Shown piece by piece: positions 60,889-64,000 of a stretch of 64,000 nt of DNA. The first letter of the stretch is position 1; the number at the start of each line of letters is the position of its first letter. Origin of the DNA: Planomonospora parontospora (GTDB lineage Bacteria > Actinomycetota > Actinomycetes > Streptosporangiales > Streptosporangiaceae); contig BMQD01000007.1 in the NCBI GenBank assembly GCA_014647935.1, positions 124,001 to 188,000 on the forward strand, read 5' to 3'. The notes under the pieces were generated by a model. The model ran no database searches. It was not told where the DNA came from and saw only the letters and a program-made list of their open reading frames with translations. A program made the position numbers and the translations under genes.

Positions 60889-63459
60889 ATGGCGCAGTGG
60901 TGCCTCGGTGTCGATCTCGGGACGAGTTTCTCCGCCGGGGTGATAGCCGCCGAAGGCCGCTTCGACGTCCTGGAGGTCGAGGGGGAGCGGCGCATCCCCT
61001 CCGCCGTCATGCTGGACGAGCGCGGGACGCTGGTGGCCGGCCGGATCGCCCAGCGGGGCATCGGCGTCAGCCCCGAGCGCGTCGAGCGCAACCCCAAGCG
61101 CTACGTCGGCCGGGGCCGGATGCTGCTCGGCGGGGTCCCGGTGGACGTCACCGACGCCATGGCGGCGCTGCTGGAGCTGTTCGTCAGCGAGGGGCGGCGC
61201 CGGTTCGACGGGGCCGACCCCGACTGCATCGCGCTGACCCACCCGGTGGCCTGGAGCGCCGAGCGCAAGGCGGTGCTGCTGGCGGCGGCGAAGAAGGTGG
61301 TGCGCGGCGTGCGGATCGCCTTCGTCGACGAGCCGGTCGCCTCGGCCCGCTACTTCGCCTCCTCCGGCCGCGTGCCGAGCGGGTCCCACCTGGCCGTCTA
61401 CGACCTCGGCGGCGGCACGTTCGACGCGGCCGTGCTCACCGCCGACGGGAGCGACTTCAAGGTCGTGGGGGAGCCGGGCGGCAGCGACGAGATCGGCGGC
61501 GAGGGCTTCGACGAGCAGGTCTTCGCCTTCTTCGGCACGCAGCTGGAGCGCATCGACCCCGAGTGGTGGACGCAGGTGACCACCAACCCGGAGCGCCGCT
61601 ACGTCAGCTACGCCGCCGACCTGCTGAAGACCGCCAGGGAGGCGAAGGAGACCCTGTCGAAGTTCGAGACCTCCTCCCACTACGTGGTCGGCGTCAACGA
61701 GGACGTGCAGATCGACCGGGCCGAGCTGGGCGGCCTCATCGGTGAGGAGATCATCCGGACGGCCGACATCCTGGAGGAGACGATCCGCGGCGCGGGGATC
61801 GGCCCGGACGAGCTGGCCGCGGTGTTCATGACCGGCGGCGGCAGCCGGATGCCCTCGGTCCAGCAGGCCGTGCGCGACCGCTTCGGGGACAAGGTGCGCA
61901 CCTACGACGACCCGAAGATCGTCGTCGCGTACGGCGCCGCGCAGCTCGCCTGGAAGCTCAAGGTCGAGCACCGCGAGCCCGGCCGGACGACCGGCCCCCA
62001 CCCGGCCGGCGGGCCCTCCCTGCGGCCCGCCGGCACGACCGGCGGGCACCCCGTCCCCGTCCTCCCCGTCGCGCCCGCGCCCGCCCCCGCCCCTGCCCCG
62101 GCTCCCGCCGCCGCTCCCGGGGCGGCCGGGGACCCGGCCGCAGGGCACCGGTCCTCCACCGGGCCGATGCACGTGCCCGCCGGGCACCGGGCGGCCTCCG
62201 GCGGCGCTCCGGCCGTGGACGGCCCCACGGTCAAGGGCGTCGAGAAGGTGATGGACCACGTGCTGGAGGCGCGGGCCGCGGGCGGCCGCGTCCTCGTCCA
62301 CCAGGCGTTCGAGGGCGGCCACTTCCTGCGCAGGCTCGACGGCGTGGAGGGCCGCCACGACCGCGAGCTCCACTTCGGCCGGCTGGTGGAGTGGGCCGCC
62401 TCGGGCGAGGGCGTCGTCACGACGGAGCAGGTCGGACCGGCGCAGCTCCTGGTGCGCGCGCTCACCCCCGAGCTGGGCATCCGCTCCACCCATCCGCTGC
62501 AGACCTGGGGCAACCCGACCGTGCTGGCGCACGGCCGTACCGGGTGGGTGTTCTACCAGTCCCGGCAGACCGTCGCGGTCGACGCCGCGGTGGGTCTGCC
62601 GTGGGGGGAGACCGGGCAGCTGGCGATGATCGAGATCGATCTGGGGGGCGGCTTCTTCTTCCAGGAGCCCCAGCCGCGCGACCTGGGACCCTACGCCCAG
62701 TGGTTCGTGAACGAGGACAACAGGGTGCGCCGGCTGGTCGACCAGGACTCGCCCAGCGGCACCGATCCGGCGCTCTCGGTCGGGGCGCCCGGCTGCACGG
62801 TGGTCCTCGGGCAGTTCAGCAGCAACAAGCCGCTGTTCGCCAGTCGGCACCAGGACTTCCGGCCGTGGCAGGTGCTGTGCCTGGTCGATCCCGGCGGCGT
62901 GGTCCGGCCGACGATGCGCGAGCCGGGCCGGAGCTGGCTCCACCAGGTCGTCCTGCACAACGGCAGGTGGTTCACGGCCAGCTCGGCGGGGCTGGAGGCG
63001 GACACCGCCGCCGGCCGGCCCGCGCTGGTCGCGCCGCGCCCCCCGGCCGGGGCGCTGCGCTGGGTCCCGGCGGGCGGCAGCCTCTACGCGGTCGGCGCGG
63101 ACCAGGTGAGCCCCGCCAGGGGCTGGTCGGTCAGCATCCTCGACGAGCGGTCCGGCGCGCTGCGGTTCCTGATGGGCAAGAAGTCGGCGGCCCTGGCGGG
63201 CCACCTCACCTCCCGGTACCGCTGGGAGCGCCCGCGCCTGGTGGCCGACGGCGACTCGCTCTGGCTGACCATGCTCGACGCAGGCCGGAGCAGGCTCGTG
63301 CACGTCACCCCCGAGGGGGCGCGGGAGGTCCACCGCGCGGCGGGCACGTTCGAGCCGGTCGTCCGGGTCCCCACGGGCCTGCTCTGCCTGCACCGCCCCG
63401 CCGACCCGGTCGGGGCCACCCGCGACCATCCCGCCACCCTGGTGCACCTGCCCCTCTGA
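60889..63459 (+). CDS. Hsp70-family ATPase fused to a propeller-like C-terminal domain
   Basis: 856 residues. The N-terminal 1-360 is an Hsp70/actin-like ATPase: LGVDLGTSFSAG (phosphate 1), VYDLGGGTFDAAV (phosphate 2), EIGGEGFDEQV and the adenosine motif FMTGGGSRMPSV. In place of an Hsp70 substrate-binding domain there is a Pro/Ala-rich linker (about 362-440, with an AP dipeptide run). A domain of about 410 residues follows, with recurring strands such as LRWVPAGGSLYAVGAD and RPRLVADGDSLWLTMLD that look like degenerate propeller blades. ATG with AGGAG 6 nt upstream. Function unknown; a chaperone-like ligand-gated switch is conceivable. Confidence 0.85.
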   Translation: MAQWCLGVDLGTSFSAGVIAAEGRFDVLEVEGERRIPSAVMLDERGTLVAGRIAQRGIGVSPERVERNPKRYVGRGRMLLGGVPVDVTDAMAALLELFVSEGRRRFDGADPDCIALTHPVAWSAERKAVLLAAAKKVVRGVRIAFVDEPVASARYFASSGRVPSGSHLAVYDLGGGTFDAAVLTADGSDFKVVGEPGGSDEIGGEGFDEQVFAFFGTQLERIDPEWWTQVTTNPERRYVSYAADLLKTAREAKETLSKFETSSHYVVGVNEDVQIDRAELGGLIGEEIIRTADILEETIRGAGIGPDELAAVFMTGGGSRMPSVQQAVRDRFGDKVRTYDDPKIVVAYGAAQLAWKLKVEHREPGRTTGPHPAGGPSLRPAGTTGGHPVPVLPVAPAPAPAPAPAPAAAPGAAGDPAAGHRSSTGPMHVPAGHRAASGGAPAVDGPTVKGVEKVMDHVLEARAAGGRVLVHQAFEGGHFLRRLDGVEGRHDRELHFGRLVEWAASGEGVVTTEQVGPAQLLVRALTPELGIRSTHPLQTWGNPTVLAHGRTGWVFYQSRQTVAVDAAVGLPWGETGQLAMIEIDLGGGFFFQEPQPRDLGPYAQWFVNEDNRVRRLVDQDSPSGTDPALSVGAPGCTVVLGQFSSNKPLFASRHQDFRPWQVLCLVDPGGVVRPTMREPGRSWLHQVVLHNGRWFTASSAGLEADTAAGRPALVAPRPPAGALRWVPAGGSLYAVGADQVSPARGWSVSILDERSGALRFLMGKKSAALAGHLTSRYRWERPRLVADGDSLWLTMLDAGRSRLVHVTPEGAREVHRAAGTFEPVVRVPTGLLCLHRPADPVGATRDHPATLVHLPL

Positions 63460-63775
63460 CCCTCCACGCCTCCGCTCCGGCCTCCCCCTCCGGTACGGTC
63501 ACCCGGTTAGGTCCTTGTCACCCAAACGTTAGGGTCAGGCGAGAATCCCCAGGTCGAAGGGCATTTCCCGGCACGGTGGGGCCGTGCCGCCCGAAGACGG
63601 CTTTTCCGCGTCCGACCTGGGGGAGAGGGGCCGTTCGCGTGATCCCCGGGTGACCTACCGTGATCTCCGCAGCCGGGACGGATTTCGGTCTGCAGGTTTC
63701 CATCGCAGCAAGGCGGTTATTCATCGGTCACGAAAGGAACAAGAAGAACGAACGGATTAAAGGGGGATAAACCGG
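63460..63775 (+). promoter_or_regulatory. Control region of the PRC-barrel gene
   Basis: 316 bp. Two related boxes, GTCACCCGGTTAGGTC (63498-63513) and GTCACCCAAACGTTAGGGTC (63517-63536), stand in tandem; the second contains the near-palindrome ACCCAAACGTTAGGGT (63520-63535). Further on, GGTTT (63695-63699), 15 nt and GGTTA (63715-63719) resemble a SigB/SigF-type stress promoter (GGTTT-N15-GGGTA, one mismatch). No coding frame is convincing. Confidence 0.5.
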
Positions 63776-64000
63776 ATGATCACTCAGGAGCAGATCCGTA
63801 CGGTGCTCGACCAGGACGTCTACGACGCCAACGGCGAGAAGATCGGCGAGGTGAAGCACGTCTACCTGGACGACGCCACCGGCCGGCCCGAGTGGCTGTG
63901 CGTCAAGACCGGCCTGTTCGGCATGCGGGAGACCTTCGTCCCCGTCCAGGCGGCCGACGTGGTCGCCGACCACGTCGAGGTCGCCTACGACAAGGACCGG
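63776..64000 (+). CDS. PRC-barrel domain protein, N-terminal part (3' end outside window)
   Basis: 75 codons are visible from the ATG at 63776, with AGGGGG 9 nt upstream. VLDQDVYDANGEKIGEVKHVYLDDATGRPEWLCV is a PRC-barrel, continuing to a strand ending ETFVPVQAADV. PRC-barrel proteins in actinomycetes are often stress-induced and carry a second DUF2382 domain, which would lie beyond the window. Confidence 0.9.
   Translation, partial: MITQEQIRTVLDQDVYDANGEKIGEVKHVYLDDATGRPEWLCVKTGLFGMRETFVPVQAADVVADHVEVAYDKDR

Overview
The window is 64 kb of very GC-rich actinomycete chromosome. GTG and TTG starts, 1-8 nt gene overlaps and leaderless promoters are common. The gene content is a SARP regulator, OpcA, an acVLRF1 release factor, SufR-SufBDC, a CebR-type operator and IdeR/DmdR-type iron boxes. 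This fits Actinomycetota, most likely Streptosporangiales; the order-level placement is inference, since no rRNA gene is present. I see no tRNA, rRNA, CRISPR array, transposase or prophage, and the region looks like ordinary vertically inherited chromosome.

Layout. 1-7.8 kb: the end of an adenosine deaminase gene, a divergent SnoaL-like/TetR pair sharing a twin operator, a gamma-glutamylcyclotransferase-like gene, an alpha/beta hydrolase, an FAD monooxygenase and a large SARP-NB-ARC regulator. 7.9-16.2 kb: the pentose phosphate cluster tkt-tal-pgi-zwf-opcA, then a strong hairpin and pgl, all on the minus strand. 16.5-20.6 kb: heme O synthase (ctaB), a PrsW-type membrane protease, a DUF218 protein and heme A synthase (ctaA). 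20.7-27.4 kb: an EamA exporter, a polytopic glycosyltransferase-like protein, an ABC-2 exporter pair, a two-domain glyoxalase-like protein and a Bcr/CflA efflux pump.

27.4-34.1 kb: a complete SUF Fe-S assembly operon, sufR-sufB-sufD-Rieske ferredoxin-sufC-sufS-sufU-sufT, preceded by an iron-box-like site and a SufR-type palindrome. 34.1-36.3 kb: a DEAD-box RNA helicase with an RGG-rich tail and a structured leader. 36.4-46.2 kb: a LacI regulator divergent from an Opp-type ABC importer operon (lipoprotein, two permeases, two ATPases) that ends in a GH2 beta-mannosidase, with a perfect CebR-type palindrome in the promoter region; this looks like a beta-mannoside uptake and degradation locus. 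46.2-48.4 kb: hisE-hisG and an iron-box-controlled siderophore-interacting reductase.

48.5-64 kb: an AraC regulator with a DUF1772 protein, a degenerate EAL-CBS protein, acVLRF1 next to an ABC-F ATPase whose leader contains a mini-ORF and competing hairpins, a small HTH protein, an enoyl-CoA hydratase, an ABC exporter, a sulfotransferase, an LD-carboxypeptidase, an unassigned protein, an Hsp70-ATPase fused to a propeller-like domain, and the start of a PRC-barrel gene.

The observations most worth following are the acVLRF1/ABC-F pair with its candidate attenuator, the dual iron and Fe-S control region of the suf operon, the mannoside locus control region, the Hsp70-propeller fusion, the inactive EAL-CBS protein, and short tandem repeats that start at stop codons.
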